Positions 48,174 to 58,985 of a stretch of 64,000 bases of DNA are shown here, one piece after another. Below the pieces are notes generated by a model. The model ran no database searches. It saw only the letters and a list, made by a program, of their open reading frames with translations, and was not told the DNA's origin. Numbering within the stretch: the stretch's first letter is position 1; every line of letters starts with the position of its first letter. Position numbers and translations under genes: made by a program. The stretch comes from Euryodendron excelsum (Eukaryota; Streptophyta; Magnoliopsida; Ericales; Pentaphylacaceae), in contig CM065394.1 of assembly GCA_033060915.1 (NCBI GenBank), positions 36,637,501-36,701,500 on the forward strand, given 5' to 3'.

Positions 48174-51100
48174 TCACACGGGAATATCCTCCAGAAAGTT
48201 ACGAAGCCATTCTGCTTCCTCTCCTGCTTTATCTAAAGTGATAAACTCAGATTCCATGGTGGATCTAGCTATGCAAGTTTGTTTTGAGGATTTCCAATAT
48301 ATTGCTGCTCCTCCTAGAGTAAACATATATCCACTTGTGGATTTAAAGTTTCTAGTGTTAGATATCCAGTTTGCGTCTGTGTAACCTTTTACAACAGCTA
48401 GACATCTTGTATAGTGCAGCCCATTATTCAAGGTGGATCTCAGATACCAGAGAACCCTAACTATGGCCTTCCAGTGGTTTGACCCTGGGTTACTTGTATA
48501 TCTACTTAGTCTGCTTATCGTATAAGCAATATCCGGACATGTGCAATTCATGAGATACATTAAACTGCTAATTATCCGTGAGTATTCTAACTAAGATATG
48601 CCCTTATCATCGTTCTTGTATAAATGTAGATAACAATCTATGGGTGTGTTTGCTAGATCGTTATCAGACTTACTAAACTTATTGAGTATCTTCTCGACAT
48701 AATGGGTCTGTGATAATGCATATCCCTCAGATGTTTTAGTGATCTTAATACCAAGTATAACATCTGCAATCCCTAGATCCTTTATGTCAAACTTACTGTT
48801 CAACAATTTCTTAGTAGCTTTAATGATATCATTATTGCTACCAATTATAATCATATCATCTACATAAAGACAAATAAGGATATAACCATGAGCAGTGTTC
48901 TTCACATAAACACACTTGTTGCATTCATTTATCTTGAAGCCGTTTGACAGCATAGCATTGTCAAACTTCTCATGCCATTGTTTCGAGGCTTGTTTTAGTC
49001 CATATAGAGACTTAACAAGTTTGCATACCTTTTTCTCTTTACCAGGAACAATGAACTCTTCAAGTTGCTCCATATAAATCTCCTCATTTAAATTTCCATT
49101 TAAGAATACCGTCTTAACATCCATTTGATGAATCTCAAGATTATGTAAAGCCGTAAAGGCTATCAAGATACGTATAGACGTTGTTTTGGTTACAGGAGAA
49201 TATATATCAAAATAATCCACTTCCTTAGTCTGCTTGTAGCATTTGACTACAAGTCTGGCCTTGTATTTGTCAATTAAACCATCTGCTTTCATCTTCCTCT
49301 TGAATATCCACTTGTATCCAAGCGGTTTATTACCAAGTGGAAGATCCACTAGTTCCCACGTATGATTTTGCAGAATTGACTCAACTTCACTATGGATAGC
49401 CTCTTTCCACAAAGGTGCTTCTGGAGAGGACGCTGCTTCTTTGTAACTCTGAGGTTCATTTTCTACCAAATATGTTAGAAAATCAGAACCAAATGATTTT
49501 GCAACCTTTGTCCTTTTACCTCGTTTAGGTTCAGCGTCGTTTCCTTTATTCACAAACTTATGGTCTTCATCTACAATGGTATCATGAGTCCGTTTAAGCA
49601 AACTTGATCCATGTGTAGACTTATATGGAAACTCCTCCTCAAAGAAAGATATATTCCTAGACTCCATTATTGTGTTCACATGAATATCTGATATTTCAGA
49701 CTTGTGTACCAAAAACATATATGCACTGTTATGTTTGGTATAGCCAATAAACATACAATCAATTGATTGTGGTCCTAATTTTACCTTCTTAGCTAAAGGA
49801 ACTGCTACCTTTGCCAAACAACCCCATACTCTCAAGTATTTATAGGAAGGTTTTCAACCTTTTCACATCTCATAAGAGGTTTTGCTAAGTTTCTTGTGGG
49901 TTATCTTGTTAAGAACATAATTGGCGGATAGCAACGCTTCACCCCACAAATTCTGGGGTGCCCCAGAACTTATCAACATAGTATTCATCATCTCTTTTAG
50001 AGTACGATTCTTCCGCTCAGCAATTCTATTTTGCTGAGGTGAATAAGGTGCAGTGGTTTGATGTATTATACTATGTTCAACAAATAGTTGTGCAAATGGT
50101 GCTTCATATTCACCACTTCTATCACTTCTTAATACCTTAATCTTTTTGCTAAGTTGATTCTCAACTTCACTCTTGTATTGTATAAATATGTTTATTGCTT
50201 CATCTTTACTTCTCATTAAGTAGACGTGACAATAACGAGTGCAATCTCAATGAAAGTTATGAAATATTTTTTCTCACCTCAAGTTTGAACATATTTCAAG
50301 TCACAAACGTCACTATGAATTAGTTCAAGTGGTTCTGTACTTCTTTCAATTGATTTAAACGGAGTTCTAGTCAATTTTGCCTCAACGCAAGTTGCACATT
50401 TATGATTAGCATTAAAATCAAGTTTAGGCAAAGATTCTAATTTAACTAATCTACGCATGGTATCAAAGTTAACATGACCTAATCTACCATGCCATACATT
50501 TGAAGACTGAAGCAAGTAAATAGAAGATGCAATATTATTACTAGCAGGCTTAGGAGCCACAATCATTATATTAAGTTTGAAGAGCCCATCGCTCAAATAT
50601 CCCTTTCCTACAAACATTCCCCCCTTAGTAAGTACAAACTTATCACTCTCAAACACCAACTTAAAGCCCTTATTACTCAACAATGAACTAGAGACTAAAT
50701 TCTTGCGAATGTCTAGCACATGGAACACCTCATTGAGAGTAAGTTCTTTGCCGGAAGTCATTTTCAGAACGATCTTCCTTTGACCTTCAACCTTTCAGGT
50801 TGCCGAGTTGCCTATGTAGAGTTGTTCACCGTCCACTGATTGGTAAGATGTGAACATCCACTTGCTGGCACAAATGTGACGAGTGGCCCCAATGTCCACC
50901 CACCATTCTTTAGTATTGCGAACCAAGTTTACCTTAGAAACTATGACAGAGAGATTCAGGTCTTTCACATTGGCATAGAAATCCTCGGTCACATTGGCTT
51001 GAGCAGATTTCTTTTTGTGGTTCTCTTGATCCTTCTTCTCAAGATCCTTACGCTTGCGACAATCCTTGGCTGTATGACCAGTCTTGCCGCAGACGTAACA

Positions 51101-51967
51101 TCTTCCTTTGAACCTTTTGAAATCGCTACCTTTGGAACCTTGGTAGGACCCTTGGCCATCATGCTTTCGCTTTTTGTTGTTGGGTTTGGCTTGCTCCACC
51201 ACGTTTGCCTTTGACACCATAGGGGTGTTGACAAACTTCTTCTCAGAAGCACGATTGTCTTCCTCAATTCTTAGGCTGACGATAAGTTTTTCAAGCCTCA
51301 TTTCCTTGCGCTTATGCTTCAGATAGTTTTTGAATTCTTTCTAGGACGGCGGCAATTTTTCAATTATCGCAGTCACTTGGAAAGATTCACTCAGTACAAT
51401 GCCTTCGGCATGGATGTCATGAAGTATAACTTAAAGATCCTGGACCTGGCTAATAACTGTTTTAGAATCAAACATTTTGTAATCAAGGAACTTACCGACC
51501 ATAAATTTCTTTGAGCTGGCATCTTCCATTTTGTACTTCTTGTCTAAAGATTCCCACAATTCTTTTGTCGTTTGCACAGCACAATACACGTTGTAGAGTG
51601 TATTATCCAGTCCATTGAAGATATAGTTCCTATATAGGAAGTCAGCATGTTTCCATGCTTCCACCGCTGCAACTACTTGTTGGTCGGACTCATTCTCGTT
51701 CAGAGTAGGAACAGCTTCATGAAGAAATTTTGCCAAGTTCAGAGTTGTCAGGTAGAACAACATCTTCTGTTGCCACCTTTTGAAATTAGTTCCATTGAAC
51801 TTCTCTAGCTTTTCACCATGATTCATCGACACAGTTGGTGTATGCACTTGATTCACCGCCACAGTCGGTGTAGGCACCTGATTCACCGGCACAGTCAGAT
51901 TCGGTACAGATGTCACAATCATAATTGGAGTTGGAGTAGGGGTAGAAATAGGAGTAATATCAGCCAT
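48174..51967 (-). pseudogene. copia gag-pol polyprotein, inactivated
   Basis: Starts at the ATG of MADITPIST (51967). Domains in order: gag (FNGTNFKRWQQKMLFYL), zinc knuckle CYVCGKTGHTAKDC, protease WWVDIGATRHIC (a normal D-S/T-G has become D-I-G), pre-integrase zinc finger (WHGRLGHVN, CATCVEAK), integrase core (PYSPQQNRIAERKNRTL), RT (VDLPLGNKPLGYKWIFK, LYVDDMIIIG) and RNase H ([17 protein letters not shown]). In-frame stops occur near 51432, 51343, 50796, 50285, 49862, 49853 and 48590. One frameshift lies near 50250. Confidence 0.93.
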
Positions 51968-52077
51968 TTCTGAATTAAACAATTTTACACAAAATTTGAG
52001 TACTAATCTAGAAATAATATATAACACGACACTAATTAGCACAGTTAAAAATAGGAATTGAATCTGTCGTTTAAGAT

Positions 52078-53172
52078 TGTTGGAAAAATGATCCCTATTT
52101 AAATACTATGTGTATAATTAGTGATCACCAATAATAAAATAACAGAAATGTATCTAATTATCAACTAGAAGCAATTTTAACTAGAAGACAATTAGAATCT
52201 GAATAAGAACAAACTAAATCGTAACGACTTACTCGGTTTTCGTTCACAAAACCAGAAAATCTAGAAGTTGAAAGATAGATCGAGTCGAGTGTTTCACACT
52301 CTCTCCTTAAAGACAGATTCACCCCCTGCAGTTGGTGCTCACGGGATGATGGACGTCTGACTCCCAGGATAAAACGATCTCAGCAGTCTTTAGGCAACAC
52401 TTCAATAAAAACTGCTCGGTAGCTTCACAAGATGATTTGAACTCTCTCAAGAAAATATGGGAGGAAGAAGAAGAAGAATTCGTTGTATGCAACAAAATTT
52501 GGAATTCCAGAATGTTATGAATGCTAGAATGCTGCCCTTTTTATAGAGCCTAGATGTCTGTTCGAAATACCGGTTCGAACATGTACTAGCAGCCAAATAG
52601 CCCCTTACCGGAGGGACACACCTGTTCAGTTAACGGACACATCTGTTCGGTCAACCGTCAGAAAATAATTAATTTAATTAAGATAAAATTAATTAATAAA
52701 AATAATTAATTAATTTAATTCTGACCCTGACCCAAAAAGATAAGACTCGAACCGAACTCACGACCCACGTCCCGTCCCGGACCCAAAGGATGGGCGGTGC
52801 CACGCGTGTGTGTGGAGTATTGGGTCAACTTATGGGTTTCATAAGTCCTTCTCTTTTCACAAAAGTGGGGTGCCCCTTAGAACCCAAACCTTACTCCAAA
52901 CTTGGGTTATATATGCATAATATATTTCCTATAAAAAATTAATGTGGGATAGATCACTTTCAACTATATAACCTATATTTAAGGGGGTGACTTTGGAGGC
53001 CAATAACTCATTCAATACTACGCGAATTTAAGCAAGTAAATAGTCGAGATTCATCTCCACTTGGAAGTGAATCCAATGCACCAATGACCTAACACAAAGG
53101 ATGCATGGGTCTTACATTTATATTGACTCAAAGATCAACAAAACAATAGATTTACACCTATTTTTTCTAACA
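52078..53172 (-). repeat. 5' LTR of the copia element
   Basis: Plus-strand limits TGTTGGAAAAATGATCCC and ATTTTTTCTAACA. It aligns with the left LTR over its length with many point changes and small indels, which suggests an old insertion. Confidence 0.93.
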
Positions 53173-53417
53173 ATTTCTTGCAACCCAGAAAAAATAAATA
53201 TAACCCAATCTTGAAAGTTTCAAAGAAAATTGTCAACCATTAAAGTACTTAATGCAGCAAAATGCTTTTTAATTTTCACATACAAACACGAGCATAGTAG
53301 CAAAACTGGTAAGGAGTAAGGATGAGACAGGGAAAAAAAAAAAAGGAAAGAAAAAAAGGGGAAAGAAGTAATCCCATAAACCCATAAAGTTCATCATCCA
53401 AAACATTAGATAACATA

Positions 53418-53612
53418 GGCTACATTTAGTAAACTTTTTTCTAGTTTTTTTTTATTTAAGTATAAGCGAAAGAGCTATTTTTTTTTTATAGCTTTTACAA
53501 GCTAAGATAAGTAAAAAAGTAAAAATAAACAAAATAGCTTTTTTTTTTCTTATATGCATAAAAAATTAGCTCGAAAAAGCTAAAAAAATTTGTTGTACCA
53601 AATATACCCATA
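53418..53612. repeat. A/T-rich foldback MITE
   Basis: GGCTACATTTAGTAAAC at one end and TGTACCAAATATACCC at the other, with long complementary A/T arms containing TATAGCTTTTACAAGCTAA. Confidence 0.45.
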
Positions 53613-53696
53613 GTCACACCAATGAGAAATAAAGGACCTATGATCGATTGGCTCTCAAACACATCCTTCTAAGTGGACTTTTAAGCTTGTGCACAT

Positions 53697-53912
53697 GCCC
53701 GTTTAGTATAATTTTTTTTTTTGTGGTTTTGCTTTTTTGACTTATAATAAAAAAAAATTTAGAATTTTTTTACATTTTTGCTTTTATAAGCTAAAAATAA
53801 ACAAAAAGCGAAAGCAAAAAGCAAAAAAGTAAAAAAAAAAATTGATTTTTTTTTTACTTATAAGCTAATAAAAAGCAAAGCCTAAAAATCCTACCAAACG
53901 GGCTAGTGTAAG
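53697..53912. repeat. foldback MITE with CCCGTTTAGTA ends
   Basis: CCCGTTTAGTATAATTTTT at the left is complementary, with few changes, to AAAAATCCTACCAAACGGG at the right. It interrupts the duplicated phosphatase 3' flank: similar GGACTTT(T)AAGCTT words lie on both sides. Confidence 0.65.
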
Positions 53913-53920
53913 CGGACTTT

Positions 53921-54019
53921 AAGCTTATGACTTCTTTGTTGATGAAAAATTAGATCAACATGGAATATTATTAAGTTTGCTGTGACTTATAAATTGTATA
54001 TAAATCATGGCCTAGCTAG
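53921..54019 (+). repeat. second copy of the phosphatase 3' flank
   Basis: Matches 46230-46324 almost throughout (ACTTCTTTGTTGATGAAAAA, GATCAACATGGAATATTA, ATGGCCTA). No coding exon of the phosphatase is seen next to it. Confidence 0.85.
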
Positions 54020-54059
54020 TTAGCACAATGGGGTTTAAGAGAGGCTTGTGCTTTGGTAC

Positions 54060-55105
54060 TTACCCACACCAAAAAAAAAAAAAAAAATGCAAAAGGCTTG
54101 TGTCTAGGGGAATAACCTGAAGGCTAAGGTATCGTTTGGTTGGGCTTATTATAGAACTTATAGCTTAAATAAAGTTAAAAAGTCATGTGACTGTTTGGTT
54201 TGACTACTTTTTTTTTTTTTTTTTTATAACTTTTTTACTTTTTGATTTTTAACTTTTTTTTTACGTCAAAACCAGGAGAAGCAAAAGAGCTGGAAATTCA
54301 TGCCTTTTTTCAGCTTTTTCGGCTTACGAGCACTGTAGTGTGCTTTTAATGAGGGGCTTGAAATGTCTATAAAGCCCTCTATGAATTATCAAAATTTCTA
54401 TTAAACCACGTGTATATATAGCTTGGAATTAGATATTTCTCACACAACATCGATCCATCGCCTGTCTTGTCTCTCTCACGCATCACAACCACAGACCCAA
54501 GCCTTTCATAGATTTGGTTGTCAGATGCCCGAGAATAGATCGGAGCTTGTCACTACTCCATCGGTTACAACATTGGTAACCTATCTCTCCATGCTTTGCG
54601 TTGCATGATCACACCTTGCCTCTTTTCTCTATGACGACACAATACCCTACAGTATACCCAAGGTTTGCTAGATCTGGTCGTCGTTGCCTTTGAAAGGTCG
54701 AATCGTCTCTCTCCGGTAGCTCCAACATTGGTAACCTCTCCCTCCATGGTTTGCATTGTCTTATCTCATACTAGTGTGTTCTTTCGCCCTTTTTTTTTTC
54801 TCTGTCTCTGTAATAAACATAGTTTTTTTTTTTTTTTTTTTTTGTATGTAACCAAATTTTTCGTGGTGTTCTTTACGTTTGTTTGTTCAGGATAGAGCCT
54901 ATTTTTTGATATGTGTTTAATATTTTTTTTTCGCCGGATGGGAAGGGAGCATGCATGATATGCATGTATTTTACAATATTGTGTTGACCCCAGTAAGAAC
55001 TTTCCACACTCGCAAGGCGGTATAAGTAATTATTCATTTCTGAATACACTCTTAATTTACTTGCTACATGCGGGGTTAGCCTAATTCGGTTCTATTTTAT
55101 GACAT
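54060..55105. other. intergenic DNA, no gene seen
   Basis: Poly-A and poly-T runs, another A/T foldback-like segment (about 54130-54350), and a pair of related words (CATCGGTTACAACATTGGTAACC near 54558 and CTCCAACATTGGTAACC near 54720). Nothing coding is recognised. Confidence 0.45.
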
Positions 55106-55111
55106 GTGCAG

Positions 55112-55406
55112 ATAAATGTTATCTTGTTGATGTGGGATATCCAAACACCAAGAGGTATCTAGCACCATACAAAGGAGTTTGTTACCACCAAACAGACTTT
55201 CAATGGCTATTCATAATTTTATTCATAGAAATACTGAACGTGATCCAGAGTTTAATGCAGTTGAATGTATAGAGGATTTTGTGTTGGACGATGCAACGAA
55301 TGATGGTAGTGGAAGATCTAAAAGCTCTTCTTCATCTTCTTCTTCCGTAGGCAATGACGCTGCCATAAATGACCAAAGAGATTTGATTAGGCAACAAGTT
55401 GTTTGA
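55112..55406 (+). pseudogene. PIF/Harbinger transposase (DDE_Tnp_4) remnant
   Basis: In one frame CYLVDVGYPNTKRYLAPYKG matches the VDxGYPN..FLAPYRG block of PIF/Harbinger nucleases, which carries a catalytic Asp. In another frame LSMAIHNFIHRNTERDPEF matches the later C-terminal LHNFIR block. The 70-80 residues that normally separate them, with the catalytic Glu, are missing, and the frame changes at the joint. A Ser-rich acidic tail follows, ending at TGA 55404-55406. Confidence 0.8.
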
Positions 55407-55409
55407 TAT

Positions 55410-56128
55410 GCGAACCAACACTCCTACTGATAATCTTACTACGTACTATTATACCAATATGGACTTGTAGACAATTATGCCACGATAGTGCTCTTTGCAT
55501 AGTAATTTATTAATTGGTGTTTTGTAACACATTTGTGTACTGTTGGTTGGAGCAACATGGTTGCGACTTTTGTTAACATGGCAATATGGACCCAATCAAA
55601 TATTGACCAAATCAGGATTTTTAAATGTGTTACACGAAAAAAAATTTCTATGAATTATTAAATAATTTAATTTCATGTAGTATTAAACAATTTTACTAAA
55701 TATTTACAAAGTAATTACATGAACAAAAAATAAAACAGAATAGTTTGTTGAATTGCCTATATAGCTTTAGGGAACACTATATATTAGAGATTGAGGGTAG
55801 TATAGTCATTTGTGCATTAAATAGTTTTTAAAAGCTTAAGCTAGTACCAATCAAGTATATTGGGATTGCCAACTTTTTTAGGTAGTGCCAAACGCCTATG
55901 CTAGCTTTTTTGAAGCCAATATTTTAGGTTCGTTTTTTTTAAGCAACTTTTTAGCTTTAAAAAAGCCCTACCAAACTAAGCCTAAAGCCCATCAATTTTG
56001 GGAAGGGTTCAACCATCAAGCGTGCAGCGTAAATTTCATCCACCACACCTACCGTGACGTAAACGGATGTGCAAATGCTTTAGTTAAATGGGGACAATGT
56101 CAACAAGATTGTTTGGTAATTTACACAC
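55410..56128. other. intergenic DNA, no gene seen
   Basis: AT-rich. GGTAGTGCCAAACGCC and CCCTACCAAACTAAGCC near 55880-55985 look like ends of another foldback element. Confidence 0.4.
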
Positions 56129-56162
56129 CCTCCCCCCTCCCCCTCCCCCTCCCCCTCCCCCC
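56129..56162. repeat. (CCCCCT)n microsatellite
   Basis: CCCTCCCCCTCCCCCT-type repeat on the plus strand. Confidence 0.85.
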
Positions 56163-56284
56163 TTTTTTTTGTACTTCTTTTTTGTCCTGGATAGGGAATA
56201 GAAATGACAAAATAACCTGATATCTCAAGTCTTCATTATATCCTCCCAAACTCGTCCTGTTTATACGTATATATATTAAAAAGT

Positions 56285-56400
56285 CCTTACAATTTATTCT
56301 TTTTGTAGTTTGAGTCAAAATCATATATATATATATATATATAAAGGTAATTATAATTTACCCTTTTATAGTTTGAGCCAAAATCATATATATATATATA
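56285..56400. repeat. tandem partial copies of a foldback end plus (TA)n
   Basis: GTAATTATAATTTACCC(T)TTT(A/G)TAGTTTGAG(C/T)CAAAATCA followed by TA runs occurs in two to three successive partial copies (to 56445). Confidence 0.7.
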
Positions 56401-56406
56401 TATATT

Positions 56407-56840
56407 AAAAGGTAATTATAATTTACCCCTTTGTAGTTTGAGCTAAAATCAAATGACCTCCCTCGTAGTTTAAAATTGAACACATGACTCTCTATGGTTT
56501 GGACTTATCTGCAAAATACATACAAACCGTTAGATTTAACGAAAATTCTGTGATAGAGGTATTTTCGTCATTTTATATCTTCAAATTAAAATATCAAAAA
56601 GACGATTTAGTGAAATAATAAAAAAAATCTCTTGAAAGACAACCCTTTATTTTGGCATAAAAAAGGCCAAATCGATTTTGATATTCTAATTTAGAGATAT
56701 AAAATGACAAAAATACTCGTATGATAAAATTTTTGTTAAATATAATAGTTTTTATTCATTTTGCACATAAGTCTAAACCATAAGGGGTTATGTGTTTATT
56801 TTTAAACCATAATGAGATAAAGTGTAATTACCCTTTTATT
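56407..56840. mobile_element. foldback element with about 200-bp inverted arms
   Basis: Starts AAAAGGTAATTATAATTTACC and ends GTGTAATTACCCTTTT. Matching arm words include TATGGTTTGGACTTA / TAAGTCTAAACCATA and TTTTCGTCATTTTATATCT / AGATATAAAATGACAAAAA. ATT lies on both flanks as a possible 3-bp target duplication. It has no coding capacity. Confidence 0.8.
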
Positions 56841-56962
56841 AAATTGCAACATTCTAAAAAATCAGGCCAAACGGAGATCGTTTGGCTGAGCCACCATTGA
56901 AGCTCAACATGCATATACATTGTTTTCTTTCACAAAAAAAGAGCACAAAAATATCCTCTATA

Positions 56963-56972
56963 CTGATACCAA
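56963..56972 (-). promoter_or_regulatory. initiator-Met tRNA primer binding site
   Basis: The minus strand reads TTGGTATCAG directly after the ..CTAACA end of the adjacent LTR. TGGTATCAG is the usual plant primer site complementary to initiator methionine tRNA. Confidence 0.7.
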
Positions 56973-57940
56973 TGTTAGAAATACAATACGCAATAACGGA
57001 AGCAAATTAACAGTGAGTGATAAAGCAGTAAGTCGGTTTCCAGGCCAGCAGCAACCAGCTCCTGTAATTTGAGAGGAAAAAGGAGTGAGGGGCACCAGTG
57101 TGATGCCTGCCAAGGGCACTCCGATATTAAATTTAGGTTTTTGGATTTATTGTGATAGAGTTTTTGCTAGGGTTTATGTTTGGGTACCTTGTTGGAGAAG
57201 ATGATTTTTCCTTTTATGTAGCCCTAGAGGGGCGTTACATGCATAGAGAGGGTGGGAGAAGGCTGTCTTTCCACGTGGTAGCGCGGCATTGGAGATCTTG
57301 ACTAGTGGTAGAGTAGTAGGGGGAGTGGTTGTTCAACCCCAAACGTGGCACTCTCTTAGGCGTGTGTCAGAGTGAGTGAGGTGACTGCCTCCTGTTACAC
57401 GCAAAGTCCTGGAGTTGAGAACACGTTATCATGATTGAGTTGTCAATGATGATTTTTACTGGCGTGACAAGTAGGACGAACGATCAGCACCGTCCCACAA
57501 GGTTTGCTCGGGCATGATCCGCTCGGCCATAGTCTGGTAGGCCGTGGTCTGTTTGGTCATGACCTCCTTGGTCATGCCCTAGTCAGTTGGATTTCTTAGG
57601 GTTGATTTTCCTTTCGTGGTGCTTTTTCTTCTTTCGATCCCATCTGTGTCCTTCGAGATATCAACATGTTTGGTGCTGAAGTATTAACCATTGTAATGCA
57701 CAATATGTCATCAGCTGAATCTAATAGCCCATATGTGCTTACTCCTGGTCAGTCTGTTAAGGGTATTCCTGATTAGTTCCTATCAGTAGTCCTCAATTCC
57801 TTTGAGTACCCCGAGAGTGGAGCGTGGTCAGGGAAATTCTTCGTGGGTCCCCATTGAGCGCGGCCCCATTAAGTGTATTTCTGATTGATCCCCATCAGTG
57901 AGCATACCTTAGATCGAGTGTGTTCTCGGATAAAAAACAG
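56973..57940 (-). mobile_element. orphan LTR of a retrotransposon (5' LTR, minus)
   Basis: Begins TGTTAGAAATACAATACG on the plus strand beside a primer binding site, so it is a 5' LTR in minus sense. The internal region is missing below 56940. It contains a GGCACTCCGATATTAAA segment like that in other plant LTRs and a cluster of short GGTCATG / CTCGGCC repeats at 57490-57580. The far end is uncertain. Confidence 0.55.
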
Positions 57941-58254
57941 GATGTTTTACACGCCATCTTTTTAGCTCCACATTATCATCAAGCTCAATGGTAGACCCAA
58001 AATTTGTGTTAAGGGTGTTAAGGTAAAAAATTTTAAATTATGTAGGAACCTAGATAATTTTTTTTAAAATTTTAAGGTGACAAATACATATATTTCATTG
58101 TAAATTTTTAAAATTCTATCGCGGTGGGATGTTATCGAGCAACACCACACACCGACAGCACGAGTCATACACGCGCACAAACTCACTTGTTCTTTTCTCT
58201 CGCCTCATCTGATCTCTGTGTCCTTGTCTCTTTTTCAACTGAGAGAGAGAGAGA

Positions 58255-58390
58255 GGTGAGTATTTATAAAGAGAAGTGTCGGCAAAATGAATTTATGGAA
58301 GGAATGAAAAAAAAAAGAGAAAGGTGAGTATTTATAAAGAGAAGTGTCGGCAAAATGAATTTTTGTGGATCAAAAAGAAAAAAAGAAAGT
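58255..58390. repeat. tandem duplication, offset 68 bp
   Basis: GGTGAGTATTTATAAAGAGA followed by AGTGTCGGCAAAATGAATTT occurs at 58255 and 58323. Confidence 0.9.
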
Positions 58391-58947
58391 AAAGGTCACC
58401 AAAAGAAGTTAAATTCCTTTACTTTAAAAATTTTCGGGTTGTTAATGGCTGTGTAACAAACTTGGCCCAATTTTATTGATATATTCGAAGTGTGATGCTG
58501 CTGTTGTTGTTGTTTTTTTTTTTTTTTTCAAATATTCGAAAGTCTTGCGGACAACCATAGCCAGATTAAAAGAAAAGCATTTTTTTTCAAATATTCGAAA
58601 CTCAGTCATGTGGGCAATCATAACCAAATAAAAAGTCATATTCCAGCAATATTCTAAGATGACAACCTTATTTTGGTACAATGCAACTCTTTCGGTTGTG
58701 CCATTCTGGTCGAGCATGGTTATATCTCTCCAATGGATTTTCATATTGGGCTTTCAATTTGCTATGAATGCCTAAAATTTCAAAGTGGGATTTACTTAAA
58801 AGGATGGACTCAAACATCAAATTCTGTTCTTTTGCTATTGCCCCTTGTAGCTCCGGAAGTTAAAAAATTCCGAAGTGCCCTTTGCTTAAAGTGTGGGCTT
58901 CTTTTGCTTTCGTCCCTTGGGGCTCGAAATGGAGAAGTGGTCATCTT

Positions 58948-58985
58948 ACAGCTTATTTGGAACTTGGAAGAGAAAAGGGGAGGGA
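58948..58985. repeat. MITE-like TATTTGGAACTTGG end
   Basis: CAGCTTATTTGGAACTTGGA and a purine-rich continuation, the same start as the element at 25408. It sits exactly where homology between the inverted arms stops. Confidence 0.45.

Larger units (their letters stand above)
46338..53172 (-). mobile_element. Ty1/copia LTR retrotransposon, full length, dead
   Basis: A 6.8-kb minus-strand element: 5' LTR (52078-53172), gag, protease, integrase, RT, RNase H, polypurine tract, 3' LTR (46338-47443). The domain order (integrase before RT) is diagnostic of copia. Flanks GTTTC (46333-46337) and ATTTC (53173-53177) look like a 5-bp target duplication with one change. At least seven in-frame stops, one frameshift and a changed protease active site disable it. 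The lineage within copia was not assigned. Confidence 0.94.
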
